Source of the DNA: Orbilia blumenaviensis
Taxonomy: Eukaryota > Ascomycota > Orbiliomycetes > Orbiliales > Orbiliaceae
Length of the DNA stretch: 64,000 nucleotides
Direction: 5' to 3'
Assembly (NCBI GenBank): GCA_036872755.1
Contig: JAVHNS010000009.1
Coordinates: 1,922,001 to 1,986,000 of the forward strand
The notes beneath the pieces were generated by a model, which saw only the letters and a program-made list of their open reading frames with translations, had not been told where the DNA came from and ran no database searches. A program made the position numbers and the translations under genes. How positions within the stretch are numbered: the first letter of the stretch is position 1; each line of letters begins with the position of its first letter. Below are positions 1-10,672 of this stretch, piece by piece.

Positions 1-1274
1 ATTGATACTTACGTAACTGGCTAGAACTCACACTATAGGGCGATATTCGTTAGTGAACCGAAGCTTTATCGTGCCCAGAGCTTGACTTGCATGAACTTTA
101 TTCGAGAATCTTCTTGACTCATACTTACTTCTGTGAGATGCTCGCGCTATCCCCATGCCTAAAAATATAGCATGGATGGGCTATAATGACAAGACATCCA
201 GTTATGCGCGCTGGGTATAAGGCCCTGGACTGGGGACTAGGTGCATATGTGCATATGTGCCATAGGCTGAGATCAGATGGAAGAAACTATGGTTCATTAA
301 TTGAATATACCGGGCTTTACATTCATAAAACCGATTCATAGGAGCTGTGGCGTGACATACGTGCATATGCATAGGATCAAAATTTCTAGAAGAACTGAAG
401 CATTTACTGACTTGATAGCGAGGAAAGGTTTTCCCTGTCCGCCTTCTTCCCCGCAAAAGCAGTTGCAATGTGATGTCAGGCAAATTCAATGCATACACAA
501 AATAGCAGTTAAATGTTTCAAGTTTAGCCGGTTTGAAGAAGCGTGCCCTGGCACTGGGGCTGTCAAAAACTTTGTCCTACGCCGCATCCCAGCATCCCGA
601 TCCCGGTTCTCTCGCTAGGCTAAAGCGTCGCTAAAATCCAAAAGCATAGAGCAAATCGACAAGTTCCGACTTGGCAAGCACTGACGCTTTTGATATTCCC
701 TGCCCGCATGTACGAATCACCCTCTGTGTCACGGGAAAACCTTTGAAGTTGCGTTGCGGTTAAGATTGGCGGCCCGATCTTCCTCTCGGGGCCTTCCCAC
801 GTGCATAGATCGGACGTTAACGTAGCATTCGGAGCCTAACTAAATTCCCAGACTACGAGGTTTCTTCGAATTCCGGGACCATGTTTGCATATCACGCGCT
901 AGCTATTTCTTTTATCGCCAATATTCCATGCGGCTGCGATATAGTTTGCAGGGGGGTAAGTCCGGTCAGGGCCCCTTGCATTTTGGTATATACCCCAAAT
1001 TCTCTCACTGTGGAGTTCGAGGTCGAATATCAATTAAAAAAATAGTATTTTTAGCCTGGAACGGGTTTTCTTCCGCCGTTGACTATTAAGGCCGAATGAA
1101 CCTTGAAATTCCGAGTAAACGTGGAGATCAGCTTTCTATAAGAAGGGTCATCTATCCCGAGCGATCATCGTGGAAGCTTGTATCAGGCTCCACCTCGCTA
1201 CCACATCGGACAATTAAATAAACTACTACAGCTAGTTCCAATACTGTTAGCTAATCAACGAGTACTGCCCCACA
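1..1274. other. intergenic, no gene seen
   Basis: No supported coding region. Only short overlapping open frames occur, with no recognisable protein features. A TATATA-like stretch near 985-993 and the sequence up to 1274 presumably hold the promoter and 5' UTR of the secreted CBM1 protein that follows. Confidence 0.6.
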
Positions 1275-2084
1275 ATGTTGTCAAAAGCATCTTTCATCGT
1301 CGCAGCTATCTACGCTGTTACCGGACTTGCGCAGACACCTGTGCAGACTACTCCCCGAGCTACTACATCATGCCCAGTCATCTGCTATGATTATGTAAAT
1401 GCTTGCGGTCAGGGATATGGCGGATGCGTTCCTCGGTACGTAAATGTCCACACCTAAAATCTCTAAATTTTGGAAATAAACTCTATAAATAAACATGGTG
1501 CTAACATACATTAAACAATTTCCAGATGCCCAGGAGACCCAATGCCCACATTCGCAAGCCCCAGCTGTTCAAAGACCACAGTTGGCCCAGTCACAACTTC
1601 ATTCGTCACAACCACCACCACGAAGTCGACCACAACTACCACCAGCTGCCCGACACTTTGCATTGACTATATTAACACCTGCGGTGGCATGTGGGGAACA
1701 TGTGTCGCCAGATGCCCGGGAGCGGTCCTGCCAACCTTTACCCCACCACCATGCAGCCCCCGCACCACTCCTTCACCGACGACTACAACCCCCATAATAA
1801 CCACTTTTGCCACGACTTCGTCGTGTCTAACTATGTGCAGGGACATCCGCAACAGCTGCGGCTCTCTTTGGGGAACATGTTTCCCAAGATGTCCTGGCCA
1901 GACCATTCCGGCTATTACTCCACCAGACTGTGAAACTAGGGTCACCACAACGCTTCCAGCCCCCACTCTCAGGCCGTGGGAGCAGTGTGGTGGTTCCACT
2001 TGGACTGGTCGTGGAGTTTGCCCATCTGGATATATTTGCTCTGTTTTTAATGACTGGTATAGCCAGTGCATTCCAGCTAATTAA
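1275..2084 (+). CDS. secreted three-module 6-Cys protein with C-terminal CBM1
   Basis: Two exons, 1275-1435 and 1526-2084 (intron 90 nt; GTACGT donor, TTCCAG acceptor), give about 239 residues. The start is the ATG before a signal peptide ([19 protein letters not shown]). Three copies of a Cys module follow. All have exactly the same spacing, C-x3-C-x6-C-x6-C-x3-C-x12-C, and are separated by Thr-rich linkers. The last ~35 residues form a family 1 carbohydrate-binding module: [15 protein letters not shown] then [15 protein letters not shown], with the aromatic and Cys pattern of fungal cellulose binders. The intron lies inside the first module and splicing restores its RCPG motif. There is no catalytic domain, so the protein probably binds cellulose or another cell-wall glucan outside the cell rather than degrading it. 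CBM1 is certain from the pattern; the role of the Cys modules is unknown. Confidence 0.88.
1371..1931 (+). repeat. three tandem 6-Cys protein modules
   Basis: Coding repeat inside the CBM1 protein. Each unit begins with Ser-Cys and carries CG(x)3-4G(x)C in the middle and a conserved RCPG plus a Pro-rich tail before the last Cys. All six Cys keep identical spacing in the three copies, although the residues between them have diverged. This implies selection on disulfide geometry. The first copy is interrupted by the intron. Confidence 0.85.
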
Positions 2085-2283
2085 AAGGATATTTGGGAGG
2101 TGAATGGCGTGCAATTTTGATCCGAAAATGAATGATCTTGAATGGCTGTATATATTTTGCGGGCGGTAATGTCGTTGTTGTAAGTAAGAATTGCTTTGTG
2201 ATTAAGGATAAGAAAGGAATGTAGAAGTTCCATGCTTGTACACCGGCCGTCACGCTTTACAAAGAGCTAGAATAGCTATCTGA

Positions 2284-5200
2284 TTACTCGACACAAATGG
2301 GTGATTCTCTGGTTCCGGTAGTCGAATTCTGGGTTCTCCCGTCCTTCTTCTCTGCCTCGTGAAGTAGCTTTTCAATTGCGTAATAACCTTTCTCAGACGC
2401 CCTCCTTCGGTATGAGGCGAGATATTTCGATGCCCCAGACTCTAATAAGACCTTGCAGATATCCAATTTCCCCAGCGTGACGGCCACACCTAATGGTGTT
2501 ATTTCTAAGCCATAATCGTAATCAAGGTCGGCGAATGGTATCAGGCTGTTGGTTTTGTAGAGGTCCCCGGTTGCAATCGTTATTAGAAGTAAAAGCTCGA
2601 AGCTAACAGCATCATTATCACTGCTAGTCAATGTCCACTGGCCCAGTATCAAGTCAAAAGTTTCGGCCTTGGAATGTACCGCTTCGTGCAGAACCTTCTG
2701 GCAAATCTTTATTGTTGGATTAAGTTCGATAATTTTTTGTGCTGTATCGTATGAATCGCTTTGCACTGCGAGCCGTAAGAGAGATCGAAGCTGGATATTG
2801 TTCAGGCCTGGTACTAAAGGAATGAATGCTGCACAGAGCCTGCTGTTGAACTTATCCTTATAGTTGCGCCACGCCCAGTCGGTAATATACTCGAAGTTTA
2901 TCCCTTCATCGGTGGTGACGCCGCCTAGGACCTCTAGTAACCACCGTTCATTTTCGGGCTTAGCACTCGGCCAAGACTGAATGTCCTTGCCCACGAGCGA
3001 GTAATATTGGGGTGGAAATCGCTGCTTAATTATTTCAAAAGGTGTTTGCCAAGTGCGCTTTTCCAGTGAGCAGTCCCCCTGTGTATGCACCCTGGTGGAA
3101 TTTTCAAAAGCATCTGACAACACGCTCGCAAATGTATACCTTGAGCCGCTAGGCTCACACAGGTTTGTTGAGATTGTAAACCTTGATAAATTTCCACCAA
3201 ATTGAGGGCCTAACGATGAATTATACGGTATGCTCGGACCGAGGTCCTGTGGGCAAAGACGTGGATGCCCCATCGAAATACCCCATATATCTTGAAATAA
3301 GCTCCTTGTAAAATTCACAGGATGATTAGCTTTGGGCCTCTGGTCCAAAGACCAGGGCCCATAGGATTTTACCATGAGTTTGGCGTGATTTTTGTGGTCA
3401 ATGTCTAATCTTTGTAGATCAGGACCGCTATTTGGGCACGTTTCTATATCGATCGACTGCGAAAATGTGGATAGAAGCGCGACATAATTCGCACATAGAA
3501 GGCGACAAACTGCTGAGTAGTCTCGAGCCAGAGGCCTCAATTTTGTGATAATACCGGGTACTGACAAGCCCTCTAAGCGCCGTAACGTATAGACTTTAAC
3601 CTGAGCATTGCTGGCGGGATTGGCGAGATTACTACTTGCTATGCTCGGGCTATGGGGCGTAGCAAGTAACCTATTGATGTTCTCTACAGTCTCCAGAACG
3701 TTCAGAAGCCCCGCCGCCCGTAGCAGACGTACAAACATGGGGAAATTGCAAGTGAAGTCCTCTATCCTATCAGGGGTGGTCCCTATGAAAGAATCCCTGA
3801 GAACAACGTCGGCCTTTTCCAGATCTGCGCCATATTTAAGAAGTTTTTCTATAGCAGGAACGTTCCGTGTTGAAATCGAGAGTGCTAACGCGAAATGAGA
3901 GGCGGTTTGGCCCCGAAAGTGTGGGTTCGTCAATAATTCATGTATTGTCCGGTGGCTATGATGAAGCACTGCGATTGTTTGAAGTCGGGAAATTCCGGCT
4001 GGACCTAAATAATCAGAGAACCCTTGGTGCGAAGCTGGTGGGAGTAGCGCTCTCAAGCAGTCGCTAGCGTCCAATGCCACACTCAACTCGAGGGCATTTT
4101 TTACTCCCGATCTTGCCATCTGGAAGAGGTCCAGACGAGTACTGATTCTGTATTGTCCCATAAAGAACAGTTCATCACGATACCGCGTAAATTTGGTGCT
4201 GGCAAAGTCAATTTGCTTTTCTGTGTCTTGGGCACCGTAGGTATGCACTAAGTCCCTTACTAAGTCTTTAGAGTGCGTCATGACGGCTGTCCATAATAAC
4301 GAGGGCGAAAGATCGGAAACTGGCGGGGTATTTACGTCAAAACCCTGACGAAGAAGAAGAGCAGACATGGCAAATTGGATCGCCGTTGTGCCAATTTCGT
4401 GGGTTTTGCTGCCATATACACTTGCCCCCCCCTTTTGAAGAAGACCATTGTGCAACAAGATTGTTACGGTATCGGTATCGCCAGCTCGTGCGGCGCCATA
4501 AAGTAGGTCTATGGCGAAACTATCAGCGACGAGCTCAAATCCAGTCTCGTGGTTTGTGTGTGAATGATGCGGCGAGTTGCGCTTTCGCTGAATTTTTTTG
4601 GCACGCGCGTATTGTAGAATCGCTTCTATAATCCTTTTGTGAGCTTTAACGAATCCGGATTCGAAAAGTCGATTCATAGACCCGCGTGCCGTTCCAGCAT
4701 CATCGACTTTGTTCGAAAGCCGGACCATATAAGTTTTGAGGAAGCATAGTGCTTCAGCCATAGAGGGCGATTCAACGAGACCACATGGAGGAAACCTCCA
4801 AGACCATGACCTAAACTTTTTGAACGGTTGTGGAGAGAGTATCTCTTGAATTACGGGATAATTCTTACTCGCTGTGGCCAGCGCTAGTGCATCATCGTTT
4901 CCTATTCCATAAGCTTAGAAATCACTGCCACACTAGTTTATCTCGAGACTTATAACGGCGCCGTGCTCGCCTATTATTTAGTCCCCTGTTCGCTGAAGAG
5001 AGGGCCTTACCTTCAAAAAGCTCCTTCATATAACTCTCTAATGTGACCGCAAATCCCATGCTTGGGGTTGCCTTAATCAAAGGGTTATATAGTATCAAAG
5101 GGCGAAGATACTCTGATGCCCCTGAAAGGATCGTATCGTATAGCTGGGAAGTAGCTGGGGAGAGTTGACGGGGCAGAAGAGTAACTTCTGAAATATCCCA

Positions 5201-6113
5201 GCTTTCTGCAGTATTCGGAGAAAGTATTTGCGGTGTCCAGTTGGCGGAGAAAGCTAGGGCTATGTGATCGTTGGGATTGAAAAATGGGCTTAGAGGGGCC
5301 GCAGCAGTCGAGGTGCCGATGGAAAGCTGCTCCATTGCTCCCAGAATTGGTGATGGGGGCGTTGATGAAGTTATCAAGCCAAACGGGGAATATGGAGCGT
5401 GTGGTGTATTAGCAGCAGGCGATGGCGACAAACCACCTCTATATGGTGATCTCACCAAAGCCACATCCGTCGGCGTAGGTGATGCTACGGAGGGCGTCGG
5501 TGTATACATCTCCAGACCCTTCGGTGTATTAGGCTCAATAGCTGTACGTTTTCAAATCTTAGCACTAACATCAATCGAACAAGGGTATTATAACTCGCAC
5601 ACCTTGAGGGTTTTGCGCCTCCGTGATACGCTGTCGCTGTTGTTCCAGTACAGAGACATAATGCCGTGATCTTTTTCTCCGCAGCTCACTTTCATTCAAT
5701 TTGCGACCGCCCACCTTCACCCCGGTCTTCTTGTCCTCTCTCGCACGCTTCTTTTCTCGGGACTCAAGGCATTGGACGTCCTCCTTCTTCAGGTTTTTCT
5801 TGAGGCACCAGACCTCATTAACCATGCGGATATATTGTGATTTGCTATTTATTTCATACATATGCTACACTGTCAGCTGGCTCTCGGCTTTATTGGGAGG
5901 ACATAGTAGGTATAAGTTGTGTCAATTGGTATTCAAGGTATCTTACGTAGCCACAAACCCTAAAGTCTCTTCCATCTCAATCCGTACTTCCTCGAGAGTT
6001 TTTCGTTCCTCCAGATATAGACGACTGATATCGCCCTTAAAGGACTCCCAGGCATCCCTGCTTATTTGGGGAGGCCTGAGTTTCTTTGGCCGGGCAAAAA
6101 TTTGGGTTGCCAT
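2284..6113 (-). CDS. Clr5-domain ankyrin-repeat protein
   Basis: Four exons on the minus strand: 6113-5947, 5844-5603, 5541-5011 and 4913-2284, giving about 1189 residues with all phases matching. Exons 1-2 join to a Clr5 domain (from about residue 20 to 80): WESFKGDISRLYLEE..., then after the splice KSQYIRMVNEVWCLKKN and a basic stretch. This short N-terminal domain is common in fungal putative regulators. A Ser/Pro-rich linker (exon 3) follows. The large last exon has scattered ankyrin-type repeats: an LLYGAARAGDTDTVTILLHNG unit near residue 450, VPAIEKLLKYGADLEKA near 665, and TPLGVAVTLGKLDICKVLLE near 1130. Clr5 proteins are thought to bind DNA or partners; this one probably acts as a nuclear or scaffold protein. 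Its target is unknown. The gene is divergent from ATG12 across 656 bp. Confidence 0.82.
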
Positions 6114-6769
6114 TGCGAAATATAGCAGCCTTTCTGGAATAGCGAGCCAATTGAAGAAGTTTTAGGGTATCGAGGCTTAGGCTAAGCGAAGTAGGTTAAG
6201 ATAAGACGTATTATGAGAGAACTGCTGCTTAGATTATAATCGATCATAGGATTGGGGTTTTCTTGATGATCATGAACGAGAAATCATGATAGGGAGAGGT
6301 GGGAATTTGGCCCTTATATAAATTTCGAGTTCTGGAAGACTGAAGGAAGAGGCCTTGACATTGTGTCCGAATTGGGCGAGGTGCATGTCCACCTGTGTAT
6401 TGTTGTAGATAGATGTACCTTTCCTTCAGCACGGAGTTTCTGGTAATATGATTCGCCCACTGCAAAATTCGTCTCGCCTTGATTGGCCAACTACAAAATT
6501 CGTCTCCACTAGGCTCGATATTATTGGACGTCCGGTTTTGGAGATTCGCGAGTGACGTCCTTCGACCTGCGTTTCCTAAACCCTGCGTTGTCTGCGAAAT
6601 TCCAACAGCAGGCTTGCCTAAATAAGACTCTTCCCGACCTGGACCAGATCCAAGCTCCAGGATCACGTACCCTCTCACAAGCTGGCAGATATGCCCCGCC
6701 ACCGCGTATACCCAGTTACACGCACGATACCTCATCGATAGCACCGATCCTCCAACTGCAGCTTCCACG
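6114..6769. promoter_or_regulatory. divergent intergenic region, Clr5-ANK gene / ATG12
   Basis: 656 bp between two start codons pointing away from each other, so it must hold both promoters. No clear TATA box or operator was identified. Overlapping open frames here have no protein-like features. Confidence 0.5.
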
Positions 6770-7423
6770 ATGTCATCTCCTCCCCTCTTCTCCACGTCAG
6801 CCGATCCGGAGCTTCAACCGCCTTCTATCCAGCTCCCGCTAGCTCAAGTCCCAGCTGCACCTCCGCAGACACCACCTCCTACACAGACAGCATCGCCAAA
6901 TGAACCAGCAGGTTCCCTTACTCCTGTTCCGTTACCAGAGCCGGATTCAGATGATGATGACGCTCCTGGAGCGCCGATAACACTTTCTGCGAGTGTGGTG
7001 CTCTCAAACTTACCACGTGACAGCAGGGTAGCTCTTGCGAATGCGTTTATGCCAAGTACAGCTAAAGGTACACACCTCGGCCTTTTACCCAGGTTCCTGT
7101 TTCAGAAAAACCATAAACTAACAGCGACTGCTCTCTCTCGAAAAAAAGTCACAATACGACTGTTATCAATAGGCTCTGCACCATCTCTCAAAAAGAAAGT
7201 GTTCACTCTCACAGCATCTAAAAAGTTCTCATTTGTGGTGAATTTTCTTCGGAAAAGCTTGGGTCTTAATGGACTGCCGAACCCGAATGGGCAGAGTCTG
7301 TTTGTGTATGTGAATAGCACTTTTGCGCCGAGTTTGGACGAGGAGGTGGGGAATCTCTATAAGTGCTTTAAGAGGGAGAATGAATTGGTTGTGAATTATT
7401 GCTTAACGCCGGCGTTTGGATAG
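6770..7423 (+). CDS. ATG12: autophagy ubiquitin-like protein Atg12
   Basis: Read straight through this is 217 residues. Residues 1-70 are a Pro/Ser-rich, acidic, probably disordered N terminus. The C-terminal half is the Atg12 beta-grasp fold: VTIRLLSIGSAPSLKKK, FSFVVNFLRKSLGLNG, SLFVYVNSTFAPSLDEEVG, then NLYKCFKRENELVVNYC. It ends in Ala-Phe-Gly. The terminal Gly, with no residues after it, is what Atg7 (E1) and Atg10 (E2) activate and join to Atg5, forming the E3-like complex that lipidates Atg8. A 57-nt in-frame segment, 7068-7124 (GTACAC...AACAG), could be an intron; removing it gives 198 residues and shortens the stretch just before the fold. That segment looks less like Atg12 than its surroundings, so splicing is likely but not proven. 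Confidence 0.9.
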   Translation: MSSPPLFSTSADPELQPPSIQLPLAQVPAAPPQTPPPTQTASPNEPAGSLTPVPLPEPDSDDDDAPGAPITLSASVVLSNLPRDSRVALANAFMPSTAKGTHLGLLPRFLFQKNHKLTATALSRKKVTIRLLSIGSAPSLKKKVFTLTASKKFSFVVNFLRKSLGLNGLPNPNGQSLFVYVNSTFAPSLDEEVGNLYKCFKRENELVVNYCLTPAFG

Positions 7424-7865
7424 GCGGAATAGATGTGGCTATAGTTCAAAGGATGGAGTTTTTGGTATTGTCTTTACTATTTTCACTTCTTTTTTCTTCT
7501 TTTTTCTTCGGGGCAACCAGTATACCATTCGGCCTTCGTAAACCATATACGACCAATCGTCTCCCAGGCTATGATCTGTAACTTATTAGATACTTTCAAC
7601 GGCGCCCAGCGTATGCATTTTTCTATTCCAGATGTCATTTCACCTCTTCAGAGGACCCCGATTAAGTCGCGAGCCCATTCCAAGATAAACATCGATCCAA
7701 ACCCTCTTTGCGACGGGAAGGCGGGCTATGAAAAACGCCATTCCGGCCCCCCGCTCTCCCCCCCTCCTTATGCCTACAAACAGGGTCAGGTAGAATGAAA
7801 ATTCTAAATGTCTACGCCGTACGTATTAATATGAAAGATATCTCCCACATCAAAGAAAATCGAAC
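7424..7865. other. convergent 3' region, ATG12 / F-box gene
   Basis: 442 bp between the two stop codons. It holds the 3' UTRs of both genes and most of one copy of a 100-bp direct repeat (7772-7871). A T-rich stretch (7463-7510) follows the ATG12 stop. Confidence 0.5.
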
Positions 7866-7871
7866 CTAAAA
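7772..7871 (+). repeat. 100-bp direct repeat, copy 1 (3' end of F-box gene)
   Basis: Ungapped match to 9009-9108 in the same orientation. I counted 13 mismatches in 100 by eye. It runs from GCCTACAAA to CGAACCTAAAA and contains the shared core ACGCCGTACGTATTAATATG. This copy covers the stop codon (7866-7868) and the 3' flank of the F-box gene. Confidence 0.9.
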
Positions 7872-8228
7872 GTTTGAAAACCTCCATTCCGGCTCCCCGC
7901 TCCCCGCAGGCACAACCTTTGCAGTAACTTCATTCCCCATTTTCAACCCGCCACGGACGATATTGGCCCTGAACTCAAAATCATGTCTTCTGTCCACGTC
8001 TCGAGTATAAAGGGTGATGGAATCTAACATTTCAATATCTTCTGCTAGCCAAATTTTAATCAGGTTATCAAGCGCTGCTTCCGCATGGGGTCGGTAGTCT
8101 TCTATGGATTCTTCGATTTTCGTTGCCCGATGGATTCGAACCCTTTTGACATGTTTCAGAGTTTTCCAACCACTACACCATGCCTGTATCCATATTAGCG
8201 TCTTATCGTAGAATAACATCCAGAGGTG

Positions 8229-8266
<38 letters not shown>

Positions 8267-9418
8267 ATACCCATGTCTGCGGCCGAATATGCTCTGCCTT
8301 GAGTTGACCAGCCGCAGCATTCCGCATCGAAAAAATCACACGCATCATATCCAAGTTAGAATAATCTTTGAACCAGAGCTCCTCGAGATTCGGAAAGTGT
8401 CGGTTCATTTTATCAGCTGTCTCGATACTGCATTCACGCCGGTCCGTTTTAAAGATCTTTAACGTTGGACAAACTGACCCAGGCGGGAACCAAAACTTCT
8501 TGAAAGCATGCGATGTCATTGACAGACTGATCAAGGTATCCAGAGATGGTCCTATGAGAGTCGAAATACTGAACAAAACGCCAAAGGGGTTTACACCGTA
8601 AGTAATATGCTTCATACCCGCGGGAAAGGATATCTCGCTTTGGTCCCAACCCCGCTCGCGCATTTCAGCAGAACCGCTACCCTGGAGACGCATACTCAAA
8701 GAAGTGAGATGGGCGGGTTGATGCTTAGACAGTAGGTTTATGAAATATTTCAAAAAATTGGCCTGGGAAGCGGGGCAGTTGATATGTATCTGGGTGAGAT
8801 TCTGGAAATATCTCTCGGAAACGGCGGCTAGGATTTTAGTGCGACCCAATAGCCTGGGGCTGGAGCTTCCGCCGGTTGGGGCTTTCTCTCCTGCGAGTTG
8901 TTCACAGGGATCGGAAGCTTCAGAGTCGGATTCAGCATAAGCTCGCTTAGTTGTTCCATACCCAGAGCCTCGAGCTTTGAGATCACTCTCCATAGTAGCT
9001 CTTGCCGCGCCTACAAAGAGGGTTGGGGAGAATGAAAGTTGTAAATGCCTACGCCGTACGTATTAATATGAAAAGCATCCCCCATATCAAAGAAAAGCGA
9101 ACCTAAAAATGATAAAAGTTAGATGGGCAAAGTGGAGAGGGGGGCATACCTAACAGCAGGCCTAAGATCCGGATATCTCCTCAATAACTTCAAGGAACAT
9201 CCATAGGTTTCGGTGCAGATACATGCCTTCCTGAAATATTGCCGTAGGGAAATTGCGCGAAGCTGTCTACAGGTCTTGGAAACACCAAGAAGCGAATCCC
9301 TCGGGACGTATGATATTATTTCTGTTTGGATCTCCAGCGGCAGTTTCACGAGATGAGAATTTTCAGTTGGGGTTTCCGCCGGGTGAGGGATTGCAGTAGG
9401 TTGCGCGTTTGGTGACAT
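7866..9418 (-). CDS. F-box protein (possibly a rearranged locus)
   Basis: Best model: exons 9418-9150, 9000-8271 and 8183-7866, giving about 438 residues. Exon 1 carries an F-box (residues about 22-60: LVKLPLEIQTEIISYVPRDS, then GVSKTCRQLR), the Skp1-binding motif of SCF ubiquitin ligases. Exons 2-3 encode a long region with leucine-rich stretches (LTQIHIN, LTSLSMRL, PTLKIFKTD, FPNLEELWFKD) such as a substrate-binding solenoid would have. Intron 2 (8270-8184) has a GTATGT donor, a 37-nt T tract, and GCTAAT...ATACAG at its end. Intron 1 is uncertain: the obvious TTGTAG acceptor (9020-9018) breaks the frame, and only a weaker AAG acceptor, ending at 9001, keeps it. Intron 1 also contains the second copy of a repeat from the gene's own 3' flank, so this may be a fusion or a split pair rather than one intact gene. 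Confidence 0.62.
8229..8265 (+). repeat. poly(A)37 tract (poly-T in sense of F-box gene)
   Basis: Uninterrupted run of 37 A on the plus strand. In the sense of the F-box gene it is a T tract 4 nt after the GTATGT 5' splice sequence of intron 2. Left unspliced it would encode poly-Phe, which argues that it is intronic. The exact length may be an assembly estimate. Confidence 0.9.
9009..9108 (+). repeat. 100-bp direct repeat, copy 2 (inside F-box intron 1)
   Basis: Partner of 7772-7871, lying 1237 bp away in the same orientation. In the sense of the F-box gene it starts with the TTTTAGG that serves as the stop codon in the other copy. Here it lies just after the point where the F-box exon would otherwise terminate (TAA at 9121-9119). 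Confidence 0.9.
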
Positions 9419-10672
9419 GGCTGTGGTTTCTTTGAATCGGCTTCACGCAAAACACGGACAAGCTTATCTGCTAATAACAGCCTTGTTTCTTCTCTTTTGA
9501 ACGAATGGTCTTGTGATATACACGTAAATACTGAAAGGCTCATATTTAAGAGCCCGTCGCGTTGGATGTCAGCGTACGCGGTTCGTGGACACAGGGGGAT
9601 CGGATCCAGGAACATACAGAGGGAATCGTATCAAGTGTGGCTTTGGATAATAAATGCACTACCTCCAGAACTCCGATTATATTGCATTGAGAGCCACAGA
9701 TCGATTCTGTGCACTGCTGTGATGGTGCTACTTATGCAGAAGTCACACAGCCACTTAATCGAAAAGGGTGGGTTGACACTAAATGAGAAGTTCAACACAT
9801 ATGACGCCAAAAATACCACATACTCAACTACTAGTATGACAATGTTCCAAGTACGATATTAATGTTCAACGAATAGATGATATTATATAGCGAAGTTATT
9901 ACGCTAAATACCGGATGGTGGAATATCGAACCTGGTAACTAGAAGGTTCGAGCAGCTTGCTTCAAAAAAACACAATCTCTTTATACTAGCCATTGAATCA
10001 AATAAACTTATTCTGTACAAATTTAAACCCACCGCCAACCATATAGGCCTACCAAAGCAAACCCCCCTTACGATATATATCGTATCATACACTGTCTGAG
10101 TGCATCCAGCCGCTATAAACCTATTCTATCGTTTAGTTTAAAAGAATATACATTGATTAAAACATATGTAATAAACCTTTCTAGCGAGGGACCGGCACGT
10201 ATTAAATTAGGCAAGCAAAAAGAATAGATATATAGCTTATGAAATGGGTGAAATTCACCTGGTTGAGTTCCACAGCCGAAAAAGCCAGACATTGCCAGGT
10301 TTTACACAATAAGAGCGGATAGTAGTTTCAACGCTTCTATCATCCGGTTTAATTAAGTACGTGAAATTTCATTATATATCGCAGTCTAAAATATATGCAT
10401 ATAAAGGAGGCCATGCATATTCTAGGTTTGGAGGGAGGGTGGTAGGGATTAATATACGCGGGCGGAACACGTATAGATAACCGCTCAAGTTATAGCCATA
10501 GGGACAAAGGAATAGAATATGCACAATTATAATTATGACTTTCCCCCAACTGCTAGTATGTTAAAAAAGTTACATGACCAAAAAGTACAAAATACCACAC
10601 CCCCATAAATACCTATATAAAAAGAAAAAAAAAAGCTAAAAGGATACAGACATCTCACAAAATCACACACCC
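9419..10672. other. intergenic, no gene seen
   Basis: Between the F-box gene start and the stop of the WSC gene. It is AT-rich with short TATATA runs. Open frames of up to about 120 codons (9497-9862 and its antisense) have no recognisable features. The left part must hold the F-box gene promoter; the right end holds the WSC gene 3' UTR. Confidence 0.5.

Noticed and set aside
8120..8185. tRNA-like A and B boxes on the minus strand (TGGTGTAGTGGTT ... GGTTCGAATCC)
   Set aside because: No acceptor or anticodon stem can be formed and the T stem pairs poorly. The stretch is coding sequence in exon 3 of the F-box gene.
9346..9862. Overlapping open frames of 60-120 codons on both strands
   Set aside because: No recognisable domain; lie in the F-box gene promoter.
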